A DNA stretch of 64,000 nucleotides from Candidatus Brevundimonas colombiensis (GTDB lineage Bacteria; Pseudomonadota; Alphaproteobacteria; Caulobacterales; Caulobacteraceae): contig CP119326.1 of NCBI GenBank assembly GCA_029202665.1, positions 2,418,001 through 2,482,000 of the forward strand, read 5' to 3'. Under the pieces are notes generated by a model. The model was given only the letters and a program-made list of their open reading frames with translations. It had not been told where the DNA came from and did no database searches. Below, one piece after another: positions 1 to 8,595 of this stretch (within the stretch, counting starts at the first letter, position 1; each line of letters opens with the position of its first letter). A program made the translations under genes and the position numbers.

Positions 1-913
1 AGCGCGCGCTGCGGAAAGGATCGAACATCTGGGGCGCGATGTCATGGGGAATTCCCGGGCCCGAATCCGCGACGCTGAGGACAGCGAATCCGGCGTTTTC
101 TTCGATGGCGACCCTGACGACGCCTGGATCGGCATGGACGCGGACATTTTCCAGCAGGGCATGAAGGGCCTGCCGGATGCGCGTGCTGTCCCCGAACACC
201 CGTACGGGCCTCACCTCCCATTCGATCGTGAAGCCAAGTTTGTTGAGCAGCGGCTCGTACAGGCTTCTCAACGGCTGGATGACCTGGTCCAGCGCCAGTT
301 TTTCAGTCTTCAGCGACATACGGCCGCTTTCGTAAAGGCTGATGACCCGCAGATCTTCGACAATCCGGGTCAGGCCCTCCAACTGAAACTTCATCAGGGC
401 CATCCATTCGTCGTCCAGATCGAACACTTCGTCGGCGACGCCTTCCATCATGCCGTTCATGATGGTCAGGGGGGTCCTGAGTTCATGAGCGATGGCGGCG
501 TTCCACTGGATGGATTCGTTGGTGGATTTTTGCAGATGCGCCGCCAAGGTGTTGAAATCGGATATGAGTTGCGAGATTTCGCCTAGGCTCCCATCCTTGT
601 ATTCCACACGGGCCGACAGGTCGCCGGCCGTCATGTTTCGCGCGACCAGCGCGACCTGAGACAGTGGCGCGGCGATCCGCTGCGACAGGATGCGTCCCGC
701 GATGAGGGACACCATCAGACCCCACAGCAGCGACAACACCAGAGCCGCCATGTCGACGGCGTTTATATAGCTCTCAAGATACTCGCTGCGCGGGTCGATG
801 AACACCACATCGAGAATGCCCCAGAACACGAACGCCGAAAGCAGACCGCTGACCGCGACCGCAGCCATATAGAGGGAAAATTTCCGCTGGAGGCTGGGCG
901 AACGTTGGATCAT
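1..913 (-). CDS. AdeS-like sensor histidine kinase (partial, 3' end outside window)
   Basis: Membrane sensor kinase that would phosphorylate the response regulator encoded just upstream. I translated the minus strand from an ATG at 913, which overlaps the regulator stop in an ATGA. About 304 residues are visible: two N-terminal membrane segments, a HAMP-like linker, an H-box (WNAAIAHELRTPLTI, His143) and the start of the ATPase domain (ADSGPGIP, then FDPF). The frame is still open at base 1, so the last ATP-binding motif is missing. The H-box and linker wording resemble Acinetobacter AdeS, which controls an RND efflux pump; the target here is unknown. Confidence 0.88.
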   Translation of the reverse strand, partial: MIQRSPSLQRKFSLYMAAVAVSGLLSAFVFWGILDVVFIDPRSEYLESYINAVDMAALVLSLLWGLMVSLIAGRILSQRIAAPLSQVALVARNMTAGDLSARVEYKDGSLGEISQLISDFNTLAAHLQKSTNESIQWNAAIAHELRTPLTIMNGMMEGVADEVFDLDDEWMALMKFQLEGLTRIVEDLRVISLYESGRMSLKTEKLALDQVIQPLRSLYEPLLNKLGFTIEWEVRPVRVFGDSTRIRQALHALLENVRVHADPGVVRVAIEENAGFAVLSVADSGPGIPHDIAPQMFDPFRSAR

Positions 914-1596
914 CGCGCGTTCAGGCGATATCCGACGCCTCTGACGCCCTTGAGCGCTTTTTCCATTCCAGCGGCGGTCAGCTTGCGGCGCAACTTACTG
1001 ATGTGGCTGTCGACCGTGCGATCCAGCGCGTCTTCATTCGGCAGACAGGCGTCAGCCAATTCCCCGCGTGAGAAGACCCGCATCGGATGGCGGGCCATGA
1101 ACTCCAAAAGACGGAATTCGGTCAGTGTGGTGTCCAGGTGGTTGATCTGGTCGCCGCTTCGCACGGTGGCGATATAGCTTTCCGGGTCGATCTCCAGCGC
1201 GCCGACGCGGATCAGTCGGTCAGGCGCCATGCCAGCGGTGCGTCTCAGTATGGCCTGAACGCGAGCGACCACCTCGACGGCGCTGAAGGGTTTGACCACA
1301 TAGTCGTCCGCGCCGGTGCGCAGCGCCTGAAGCTTGTCCACATCCTGATCCAGCGCGGTCATGATGAGAACCGGCGTATCGCCGCGACGACGCAGTTCGG
1401 ACAGCACGCCCCAGCCATTGATGCGCGGCAGCATGACGTCCAGCAGCACCACATCCGGCTTCAGCGAAGCATACAGGTCGAGACCCACCTGCCCATCGTA
1501 GGCGCGGGCGGTGCGAAATCCTTCACGGACCAGATAACGATCCAGAATTTCCGCGATCGCGACTTCATCTTCAACGATGAGGGCTAGGGGTGTCAT
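910..1596 (-). CDS. AdeR/BaeR-type OmpR-family response regulator
   Basis: DNA-binding response regulator of 228 residues. The receiver domain (about 1-120) has the acidic pair E9/D10, phosphoacceptor D53 (LLDVMLPRINGW) and the KPF lysine. A winged-helix OmpR/PhoB output domain (about 130-225) ends in RTVDSHISKLRRKL and VRGVGYRL. The stretch MTALDQDVDK...GADDYVVKPF is very close to what I recall of AdeR. The kinase follows with a 4-nt overlap, so the two are co-translated. The intergenic region upstream (1597-1961) must hold the promoter; a 10-bp palindrome sits at 1601-1610. AdeR/BaeR relatives usually control multidrug efflux; no pump gene is visible here. Confidence 0.9.
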   Translation of the reverse strand: MTPLALIVEDEVAIAEILDRYLVREGFRTARAYDGQVGLDLYASLKPDVVLLDVMLPRINGWGVLSELRRRGDTPVLIMTALDQDVDKLQALRTGADDYVVKPFSAVEVVARVQAILRRTAGMAPDRLIRVGALEIDPESYIATVRSGDQINHLDTTLTEFRLLEFMARHPMRVFSRGELADACLPNEDALDRTVDSHISKLRRKLTAAGMEKALKGVRGVGYRLNAR

Positions 1597-1961
1597 GGGT
1601 TTGACGTCAAGATCTCATGTTCATGCGAACAATCTCGCATGGGGCGGATCCATGTCCAAGCCGAGATCACCGTGTCCATCATAAGTCCATCAAGTCTTCA
1701 TATTCGATCGTGATTTCTCTCCGTGGTGCGGAAATCGTCATGAGCGGGCGATGACATTTTAAGTCGGTTTGACCGCCTGCCGACCCGATTCCGCTCGTTT
1801 TAACCGCCGCCTGCGCCTCCCGCGATCTGCGCCGACCTTGTAGAAGGCGCAGGTCCACGCCGAACGCCTCCACAGCTTCAGGATTATGATCTCTTTCGGG
1901 ACTTCCGTTCGGCCTGTTCGCTTCCTAGCTTGACGACAGGTCGTTGCTAAGGAGAACGAGA
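1597..1961. other. 365-bp divergent intergenic region
   Basis: Gene-free spacer between the response regulator (leftward) and the Dps-like gene (rightward). It holds a perfect palindrome TTGACGTCAA at 1601-1610, GTTCATGCGAAC at 1619-1630, and a 7-bp inverted repeat CTGCGCC/GGCGCAG at 1827-1833 and 1846-1852. A minus-strand open frame of 64 codons lies in the middle but has no recognisable domain or ribosome site, so I do not call it. Both flanking promoters must lie here; I cannot assign -35/-10 boxes with confidence. Confidence 0.5.
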
Positions 1962-2477
1962 ATGGTCACCGCCCGCGAGAAACGTTTGGCGCCGCTGAGA
2001 ACGCCCACCAGCCTGTCGGAAGAGGCGACGCGGGATATTTCCGCTGCGTTGACCACGCTGTTGGCGGATACGTTCGCGCTCTACATCAAGACGAAGAACT
2101 TCCACTGGCATGTGTCGGGACCGCATTTCCGAGATTATCACCTGCTGCTGGACGACCAGTCGGCCGAAATCCTGGCCATGACCGATCCGATCGCCGAGCG
2201 GGCGCGCAAGATCGGCGGCACGACGTTGCGCTCCATCGGTCAGATCGCCAAGGAATCACGCGTCGCCGACAACGACGCCGACTATGTCGATCCGTTGGAT
2301 ATGTTGGCCGAGCTTCGCGATGACAACGGCGATCTGATCAGCCGGATGCGCGAGGTGCACGACCTCTGCGACGAACATAACGACATCGCCACCGCCAGCC
2401 TGCTGGAGAACTGGATCGACGAAAGCGAGAAGCGCGTCTGGTTCCTGTTTGAATCGGGCCGACGCGGCAACGTCTGA
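1962..2477 (+). CDS. dps: Dps/ferritin-like DNA-protection protein
   Basis: Ferritin-like four-helix protein of 171 residues, expected to form a dodecamer that oxidises and stores iron and shields DNA in stress. The diagnostic Dps stretch KTKNFHWHVSGPHFRDYH is followed by the ferroxidase-helix region with D and E residues (LLLDDQSAEI) and by the IAERARKIGGT helix. I chose ATG 1962 because AAGGAGAACGAGA lies 5-12 nt upstream; a TTG at 1944 would add six residues but lacks such a site. It appears to be monocistronic. Confidence 0.92.
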   Translation: MVTAREKRLAPLRTPTSLSEEATRDISAALTTLLADTFALYIKTKNFHWHVSGPHFRDYHLLLDDQSAEILAMTDPIAERARKIGGTTLRSIGQIAKESRVADNDADYVDPLDMLAELRDDNGDLISRMREVHDLCDEHNDIATASLLENWIDESEKRVWFLFESGRRGNV

Positions 2478-2552
2478 CGCCCGGAACCGTCCTGCTTGCG
2501 CCGTCTTATGTATCGTCGATAGTCGGTACCGGGACGGTGCAGGAGGGACGGG

Positions 2553-2915
2553 TTGAGAAGCAGGGTCTGGATCGGCGCCTTGGCGTTGATGGCTGTCGGC
2601 GCGGCATCGTCGGCTAGCGCCGACATGTCAAATGCGTTCGGCAACACCATCGTGTCCCACTATCCGAACGGACAGTGGGTGAAGCATTTCTTTGATCCTG
2701 ACGGGCATTATACGTCGCAGTTTTCGGACGGTCGGCGGTTGAACGCGCGTTGGACCGCCGAGAACGGGAAAATCTGCCTGAGCGATTTCGCGCCACGCCA
2801 GATCCTGCCTCGCTTCTGCAGCCGCATGGTGGAGGCGAGCGTGGGCGACAGCTGGCAGGCGCGCGATCCCCTGGGGCGCAATATCCGCAACGAACTGGTC
2901 GCCGGGCGTCGTTGA
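2553..2915 (+). CDS. small secreted protein of unknown function
   Basis: A 120-residue protein beginning at TTG 2553 behind an AGGAGGGA ribosome site. Residues 1-23 form a Sec signal peptide (MRSRVWIGALALMAVGAASSASA). The mature part has the short pattern NTIVSHYPNGQWVKHFFDPDG, an aromatic beta-rich region and two cysteines (about residues 72 and 89) that could pair in the periplasm. I do not recognise the family with certainty. It stands alone between dps and tRNA-Leu. Confidence 0.75.
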   Translation: MRSRVWIGALALMAVGAASSASADMSNAFGNTIVSHYPNGQWVKHFFDPDGHYTSQFSDGRRLNARWTAENGKICLSDFAPRQILPRFCSRMVEASVGDSWQARDPLGRNIRNELVAGRR

Positions 2916-2918
2916 CCC

Positions 2919-2947
2919 TTGCCCTGGCGGTCGCCAGCCTCTAGAGG
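2919..2947 (+). promoter_or_regulatory. putative housekeeping promoter of tRNA-Leu
   Basis: TTGCCCT (2919-2925), a 14-nt spacer, then TCTAGAGG (2940-2947) approximates the Caulobacter sigma-73 pattern TTGACGS-N10-14-GCTANAWC. It lies 17 nt upstream of the mature tRNA. The -10 box sits inside an inverted repeat GTCGCC/GGCGAC (2930-2951). Confidence 0.4.
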
Positions 2948-2964
2948 CGACGGCCTACCTGAAG

Positions 2965-3049
2965 GCGGATGTGGCGGAACTGGTAGACGCACTGGATTTA
3001 GGTTCCAGCGCCGAGAGGCGTGGAGGTTCGAGTCCTCTCATCCGCACCA
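2965..3049 (+). tRNA. tRNA-Leu (anticodon TAG)
   Basis: 85-nt class II tRNA. The acceptor stem GCGGATG pairs with CATCCGC, followed by discriminator A and an encoded CCA (3047-3049). The anticodon loop TTTAGGT in stem CTGGA/TCCAG gives TAG at 2999-3001. The long variable arm CGCCGAGAGGCG is typical of leucine tRNAs, and the T-loop reads GGTTCGAGTCC. Confidence 0.98.
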
Positions 3050-3057
3050 AAGTAATA

Positions 3058-3091
3058 AAGGCCCCGGAGCGATCCGGGGCCTTATCTTTTT
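3058..3091 (+). terminator. Rho-independent terminator after tRNA-Leu
   Basis: Perfect 11-bp stem AAGGCCCCGGA (3058-3068), loop GCGA, TCCGGGGCCTT (3073-3083), then ATCTTTTT. It lies 8 nt downstream of the tRNA CCA end and could also separate the convergent permease gene. Confidence 0.93.
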
Positions 3092-3132
3092 GTCTGGCCT
3101 GCCGTCCTGACGGACTGCTTGAGGCCGTTTGC

Positions 3133-4677
3133 CTATTTGATCGGCGGAACCGGCGGCGGCGGCGCGTCGCTGTCCGTTTCGTGAACCTCGACGAGGCCGC
3201 GTCCGACGTGGCTCTTGCGATAGCCGTAGGCGAAATAGACCACCAGGCCGATCGCGCCCCAGATCGGCAGAACCAGCTGGGATTCCGTCGGCAGATTGAA
3301 GAACAGACCCAGGGTTCCGATCACGGCCAGAGGCGCGACGACCCAGATCAGCGGCGTCTTGAACGGGCGGTGACGGTTCGGTTGGGTCACACGCAGGATC
3401 ATGACGGCGATCGCCACCATGAAGAAGGCGAACAAAGTGCCCGAGTTCGAGATGTCGGCCAGTTTGCCGACCGGCAGGAAGGCGGCGAAGATGGCCACCG
3501 CGACGCCGGTGATCATGGTGACGATGTGCGGCGTCTTCCACTTGGGGTGGATCGAGGCCAGGAAGTTGGGCAGCAGACCATCGCGCGCCATCACGAAGAA
3601 GATGCGCGTCTGACCGAACAACATGATCAGGATGACCGAGGGCAGGGCCAGGAAGGCGGCGATGCCGATCAGGTCGCCGACCCGTTCGTGGCCGACGACG
3701 CGCAGGACGTGCGCCAGGGCTTCACGCGAGCAGACAAGCGGTTCCTGCATCGAAGAGAAGGTGGCGCACTGGGCGGCCAGGGCCGACGAGCCCGCATGCA
3801 GCACTTCGCCGCCAGGGCCGACCAGGGGCTGGGCGCCGATAGCGCCGATCGCACCCGCCGCGACCAGCAGATAGAAGATGGTGCAGATGCCGAGCGAGGC
3901 GATCAAGCCGATGGGCACGTTGCGTTGCGGGTTCTTGGTCTCTTCCGCCGCCGTCGAAACGGCGTCGAAGCCGACATAGGCGAAGAAGATCGACGCCGCC
4001 GCGCCGACGACGCCCAGACCGGCGCCGTGGCCGTCGCCGAACCAGCCGTTCGGAGTGAAGGGCGTGAAGTTTGCGCCCTTCAGCACGGGCACGGTCAGAA
4101 CGATGAAGACGGTCAGGGCCGTGACCTTGATGGCCACTAGAACGGCGTTCACGCGCGCGCTCTCGCTGGTGCCGATCATGAGCAGGCCCGTAATCAGAAG
4201 GGCGATCAGAAGGGCCGGCAGGTTGACGATCCCGCCGGCATACGGCCCGACAGCGAGCGACTGGGGTAATGTGACCCCCCAACTCTGCAGAAGTCCGATG
4301 AAATAGCCCGACCAGCCGACGGACACCGCCGAGGCGGCGACGGCATATTCAAGGATAAGCGCCCAGCCCACCATCCAGGCCAGAAGTTCGCCCATCACCG
4401 CATAGGTATAGGTGTAGGCGGAGCCGGACACCGGCACCATCGAAGCGATCTCTGAATAGCAAAGCGCCGCCACGGCGCAGACCGCAGCGGCGATGACGAA
4501 GCTCCACATCATGCCCGGACCGGCTTTCTGGGCCGCTTCCGAAGTCAGAACGAAGATGCCGGTGCCGATAATCGCGCCCACGCCCAGCAAGGTCAGCTGC
4601 ACGGGGCCCAGCGTTCGGGTTAGCGATTTTTTCTCCGCGGATGCGAGAATCGCATCCAACGATTTGACGCGCCACAT
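3133..4677 (-). CDS. APC-superfamily amino acid permease (cationic amino acid transporter type)
   Basis: Inner-membrane amino acid transporter of 514 residues with about 12 hydrophobic segments. The first helix carries the unwound APC motif GVGAIIGTGIFV. A conserved region between later helices reads GYDAVST-like (VGFDAVSTAAEETKNPQRNVP). The start is ATG 4677 (MWRVKSLDAIL); the frame runs further upstream but that part has no family-like sequence. An unusually long loop with two cysteines (around GEVLHAGSS...VCSREALAHVLR) lies between helices 7 and 8. The substrate cannot be told from sequence. It is a single gene, convergent with tRNA-Leu and divergent from hrpB. Confidence 0.9.
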   Translation of the reverse strand: MWRVKSLDAILASAEKKSLTRTLGPVQLTLLGVGAIIGTGIFVLTSEAAQKAGPGMMWSFVIAAAVCAVAALCYSEIASMVPVSGSAYTYTYAVMGELLAWMVGWALILEYAVAASAVSVGWSGYFIGLLQSWGVTLPQSLAVGPYAGGIVNLPALLIALLITGLLMIGTSESARVNAVLVAIKVTALTVFIVLTVPVLKGANFTPFTPNGWFGDGHGAGLGVVGAAASIFFAYVGFDAVSTAAEETKNPQRNVPIGLIASLGICTIFYLLVAAGAIGAIGAQPLVGPGGEVLHAGSSALAAQCATFSSMQEPLVCSREALAHVLRVVGHERVGDLIGIAAFLALPSVILIMLFGQTRIFFVMARDGLLPNFLASIHPKWKTPHIVTMITGVAVAIFAAFLPVGKLADISNSGTLFAFFMVAIAVMILRVTQPNRHRPFKTPLIWVVAPLAVIGTLGLFFNLPTESQLVLPIWGAIGLVVYFAYGYRKSHVGRGLVEVHETDSDAPPPPVPPIK

Positions 4678-4825
4678 AGATTTATTCCCCACTCTATTAG
4701 CCAGCCCCTCGGCTGGATTTGGGCGGACGCTAGCGACGGATGGGACGGCGCGCAACGCGCATGACGGCGCAGTAAAGGGCGGACGACGCTTTCGTGATCG
4801 CCCTGTGGTCGGCTACAGGCCGGAT

Positions 4826-7258
4826 ATGTTGCCGATCCATGCTGTTCTGGAACCGCTGAAGGCCGCCTTGAGCGCCGGAAATACGGCCGTGCTGGCGGCG
4901 CCGCCGGGCGCGGGCAAGACGACGGTCGTGCCGTTGGCGCTGCTGGATCAGGCCTGGCTGGGCGACGCAAAGATCCTGGTGCTGGAGCCGAGACGGCTGG
5001 CGGCGCGGGCCGCGGCGGATCGGATGGCCGCGACGCTGGGCCAGGAGGCGGGCGGGACGGTCGGCTATCGGACGCGCCTGCAAAGCCGGATCGGCGCGAC
5101 CACCCGCATCGAAGTGATCACCGAGGGTGTGTTCACGCGCATGATTCTGGACGATCCGGGGCTGGAGGGCGTGGGAGCGGTTCTGTTTGACGAGTTCCAC
5201 GAACGCAGTCTGGACGCCGATCTGGGCCTGGCCCTGGCGCGCGAAACGCAAGGTCTGCTGCGCGACGACCTGCGCCTGCTGGTCATGTCGGCGACGCTGG
5301 ACGTGGCGGGCGTTTCGCGCCTGCTGGACGGGGCGCCGGTGATCGAGGCCGAGGGGCGCGTGTTTCCGGTCGAGACCCGTTACCTGGGCCGCAATCCGGC
5401 GGAGCGGTTCGAGGAGGCGGCGGCGCGCGCCTGTCTGACCGCTCTGGGCGAAGAGAGCGGTTCGATCCTCGCCTTTCTGCCGGGGCAGGGGGAAATCCAC
5501 CGCGTCGCGCGGCTGGTCAAGGAGCGCCTAAGGCTGGCGGACGTGGACGTGACGCCGCTTTACGGCGGGCTGGATCGCGCCGAACAGGACCGCGCCATCG
5601 AACCGGCGGCGCCGGGGCGGCGCAAACTGGTGCTGGCGACCTCGGTGGCGGAAACCAGCCTGACCATCGAGGGGGTGCGCGTGGTGATCGACGGCGGTCT
5701 GTCGCGCGTGCCGCGTTTCGAACCTTCCAGCGGCCTGACGCGACTGGTGACGGTCAAGGTCAGCCGGTCCTCGGCGGAACAGCGGCGCGGGCGAGCGGGG
5801 CGGACGGCGCCCGGCGTCTGCTATCGTCTGTGGGACGAAGAACAGACGCGGGGGCTGGTCGCGCATCAGCGACCGGAGATCCAGGAGGCGGACCTGACCG
5901 GCCTAGCGCTGGACCTGGCGCGGTGGGGCGCGCGGTCGGTGGAGGGACTGGCGCTGCTGGACCCGCCGCCGGCCGGGGCGATGGCCGAGGCGCGCAAGGT
6001 GCTGACCCGGTTGGGCGCGCTGCAGGCGGACGGCGGATTGTCGAAACATGGAATGCGGTTGACCAGAATTCCGCTGTCGCCGCGACTGGCCCATATGGTC
6101 GCGGTGGCCTCGGATCGCGGCGACGCCCTGACGGGCGCGCGCATCGCGGCGGTGTTGAGCGAGCCGGGCCTGGGCGGTTCGGGGATCGATCTGTCGGACC
6201 GGCTGACCGGCCTTGTGCGCGATCGGGCGCCGCGGGCGCGCGATGCGCTTAAACTGGCGGATCGCTGGGCCAGGGCGGCGGGAGGCGGATCGGGCGAGGT
6301 GGTTGATCCGGGTCTGTTGCTGGCCGAGGCCTTCCCAGAACGGATTGCACGGGCGCGGGGCAAGGCTGGCGAGTTTCTGCTGGCCAACGGACGGGGCGCG
6401 GTATTGGAGGCGTCCGATCATCTGGCGCGCGCGTCGTGGCTGGCGGTGGCGGAACTGGGCGGCGAGGACGTGCGCGACCGGGTGCGCCTGGCGGCGGCGC
6501 TGCAGCCGGGGGAGGTGGAATCCGACCTGGCGCACCTGATCACGTCCGAGGACCGGTTGGCGCGCGAACCGTCGGGTCGGGTGGTGATCCGGCGGTCGCG
6601 ACGGATCGGCGCCATCGTCTTGGACGAAAAGGTGGTGGGGGCGCCCGATGCAACGATGCTGTCCGACGCCCTGCGCGCCGAGGTCGAGGCCGAGGGGCTG
6701 GGCGCGCTCCGCTGGGGCGAACAGGCGATGGCGCTGCGGGCGCGTCTGGCCTTTCTGAATGAGCGGGATTCGGCCTGGCCGGATGTATCGGACGCGGCCT
6801 TGCTGGCGGCGCGCGAAGACTGGCTGTGGCCGCTGCTGGACGGGGCGAAGGCGCTGGACGCAGTCAGTGACAGCCGTCTGGCGGAGGCCCTGCGCGGACT
6901 GATTTCGTGGGACTTCCAGCGGCGGCTGGACGAACTGGCGCCCATTCGATTGACCACGCCGCTGGGGTCGGCGGCCATAGACTATGCGGCCGAGGGCGGG
7001 CCGCGCGTGGACATTCGCGTGCAGGAACTGTTCGGAGTGACGGCGCATCCCACGGTGGCGAACGGCGTGCCTCTGACCTTGGCGTTGCTGTCGCCCGCGC
7101 GCCGGCCGGTGCAGGTGACCAAGGATTTGCCACGCTTTTGGTCCGGGTCGTGGGCGGCGGTGCGGGCCGAGATGCGGGGCCGCTATCCGCGCCATCCCTG
7201 GCCCGAGAATCCGGCCGAGGCGCAACCGACGAACCGGGTGAAGCCGCGCGGGACCTGA
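4826..7258 (+). CDS. hrpB: ATP-dependent RNA helicase HrpB
   Basis: DEAH-box helicase of 810 residues. Visible motifs in order: Walker A APPGAGKTT, motif Ia LEPRRLAARAAADRMA, DEAH variant DEFHERSLDADL, motif III MSATLD, LATSVAETSLTIEGV, and motif VI QRRGRAGRTAPGVCYRLW. The helicase-associated region and the HrpB-specific C-terminus (SGSWAAVRAEMRGRYPRHPWPENP) complete the protein. ATG 4826 is chosen because the family starts close to this point (MLPIHAVL...); the frame opens further upstream without homology. It probably acts in RNA processing; its role in alphaproteobacteria is not well defined. Confidence 0.95.
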   Translation: MLPIHAVLEPLKAALSAGNTAVLAAPPGAGKTTVVPLALLDQAWLGDAKILVLEPRRLAARAAADRMAATLGQEAGGTVGYRTRLQSRIGATTRIEVITEGVFTRMILDDPGLEGVGAVLFDEFHERSLDADLGLALARETQGLLRDDLRLLVMSATLDVAGVSRLLDGAPVIEAEGRVFPVETRYLGRNPAERFEEAAARACLTALGEESGSILAFLPGQGEIHRVARLVKERLRLADVDVTPLYGGLDRAEQDRAIEPAAPGRRKLVLATSVAETSLTIEGVRVVIDGGLSRVPRFEPSSGLTRLVTVKVSRSSAEQRRGRAGRTAPGVCYRLWDEEQTRGLVAHQRPEIQEADLTGLALDLARWGARSVEGLALLDPPPAGAMAEARKVLTRLGALQADGGLSKHGMRLTRIPLSPRLAHMVAVASDRGDALTGARIAAVLSEPGLGGSGIDLSDRLTGLVRDRAPRARDALKLADRWARAAGGGSGEVVDPGLLLAEAFPERIARARGKAGEFLLANGRGAVLEASDHLARASWLAVAELGGEDVRDRVRLAAALQPGEVESDLAHLITSEDRLAREPSGRVVIRRSRRIGAIVLDEKVVGAPDATMLSDALRAEVEAEGLGALRWGEQAMALRARLAFLNERDSAWPDVSDAALLAAREDWLWPLLDGAKALDAVSDSRLAEALRGLISWDFQRRLDELAPIRLTTPLGSAAIDYAAEGGPRVDIRVQELFGVTAHPTVANGVPLTLALLSPARRPVQVTKDLPRFWSGSWAAVRAEMRGRYPRHPWPENPAEAQPTNRVKPRGT

Positions 7259-7317
7259 TCGGCTTGACGGCATGGCCGCCTTGCGGGCATCGCAGGGACT
7301 GCTGGGAGCCCGAAACC

Positions 7318-8595
7318 ATGTCCGAAGTCCTGCCGAAGAACTCCACAGGCCGCGTGCTGTTCGCCAGCGTGATCGGCACGACCATCGAATTCTTCGACTT
7401 CTACATCTACGCCACGGCGGCGGTTCTGGTGTTTCCGACGCTGTTCTTCCCGGGCGAGGATCCGGGCACGGCCCTGTTGTCGTCGTTCGCCACCTTCTCC
7501 ATCGCCTTTTTCGCACGACCCGTCGGCGCCCTGGCGTTCGGCCATTTCGGCGACCGGGTGGGGCGCAAGGCCACCCTGGTCGCGGCCCTGATGACCATGG
7601 GGCTGTCGACCGTGGCCATCGGCCTGTTGCCGACGCATCAGCAGGTCGGCCTGTTGGCGCCCCTGCTGCTGGCGCTGTGCCGGTTCGGTCAGGGGCTGGG
7701 CCTGGGCGGCGAATGGGGCGGCGCGGTGCTGCTGGCGACCGAGAATGCGCCGCCGGGCAAGAAGGCCTGGTTCGGCATGTTCCCGCAACTGGGCGCCCCC
7801 ATCGGCTTCATCCTGTCCACCACGGCCTTCATCGTCCTGACGGGGACCCTGACCGAAACCGCTTTCGAAAGCTGGGGCTGGCGCATCCCCTTCCTGGCCA
7901 GCGCCATTCTGGTGTTTGTCGGACTGTGGGTGCGGCTGAAGATCACCGAGACGCCCGAGTTCCAGAAGGCCGTGGATCGCGACGAGCGGGTCAAGGCGCC
8001 GGCCGTGACCCTGTTTTCGCACCATAAGGCCGCGCTGATTCTGGGCACGTTCAGCGGGGTGACGACCTTCACCCTGTTCTATCTGATGACGGTCTTCGCC
8101 CTGGGGTGGGCGACGACGGGGATGGGGATGGCGCGGGCCGACGTCCTGCCGATCCAGTTGATCGGGGTGCTGTTCTTCGCCGCCTTCATTCCGGTGACGG
8201 CCCTGCTGGCGGATCGGTACGGGCAGGTGAGGGTGTTGATCGGGTCGTCCGTCGGGATCGGCCTGTTCGGATTCCTGTTCGCGCCGTTGTTCGGCGGGGG
8301 GCTGACCGGACTGCTGATCTTCTTTGCGCTGGGGTTCGCCCTGATGGGCTGCACCTATGGGCCGATCGGCGCCGCCATGGCGCGGCCATTCCCGACGGCG
8401 GTTCGCTATACCGGCGCGTCGATGGCCTTCAATCTGGCGGGCATCCTGGGCGCGTCGCTGGCGCCCTATATCGCGCTGAAACTGGCCGAGCGTTTCGGGC
8501 CTGCGGCGGTGGGCGGCTATCTGGCCGTGTCGGCCCTGATCACCATCGCGGCCCTGTGGGGCATGGGCCGGGTGGCGCCGGAAGCGAAGCGTTAG
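7318..8595 (+). CDS. MFS transporter, metabolite:H+ symporter (MHS) family
   Basis: Twelve-helix major facilitator of 425 residues. The N-terminus GTTIEFFDFYIYATAA is the MHS hallmark, followed by the loop 2-3 motif GHFGDRVGRKATL and by LGLGGEWGGAVLLATENAP. MHS members import organic acids, betaine/proline or shikimate with protons; the substrate is not predictable here. ATG 7318 follows GGGAGCCCGAAACC. The gene lies 59 nt after hrpB. Its TAG stop overlaps the stop of the convergent RNA methyltransferase gene within TTAG at 8592-8595. Confidence 0.9.
   Translation: MSEVLPKNSTGRVLFASVIGTTIEFFDFYIYATAAVLVFPTLFFPGEDPGTALLSSFATFSIAFFARPVGALAFGHFGDRVGRKATLVAALMTMGLSTVAIGLLPTHQQVGLLAPLLLALCRFGQGLGLGGEWGGAVLLATENAPPGKKAWFGMFPQLGAPIGFILSTTAFIVLTGTLTETAFESWGWRIPFLASAILVFVGLWVRLKITETPEFQKAVDRDERVKAPAVTLFSHHKAALILGTFSGVTTFTLFYLMTVFALGWATTGMGMARADVLPIQLIGVLFFAAFIPVTALLADRYGQVRVLIGSSVGIGLFGFLFAPLFGGGLTGLLIFFALGFALMGCTYGPIGAAMARPFPTAVRYTGASMAFNLAGILGASLAPYIALKLAERFGPAAVGGYLAVSALITIAALWGMGRVAPEAKR

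Noticed and set aside
1679..1873. 64-codon minus-strand open frame in the regulator/dps spacer
   Set aside because: No ribosome site, no domain, unusual composition; likely chance.
5903..7516. 537-codon open frame opposite hrpB and the MFS gene
   Set aside because: Arginine/proline-rich shadow crossing two genes.
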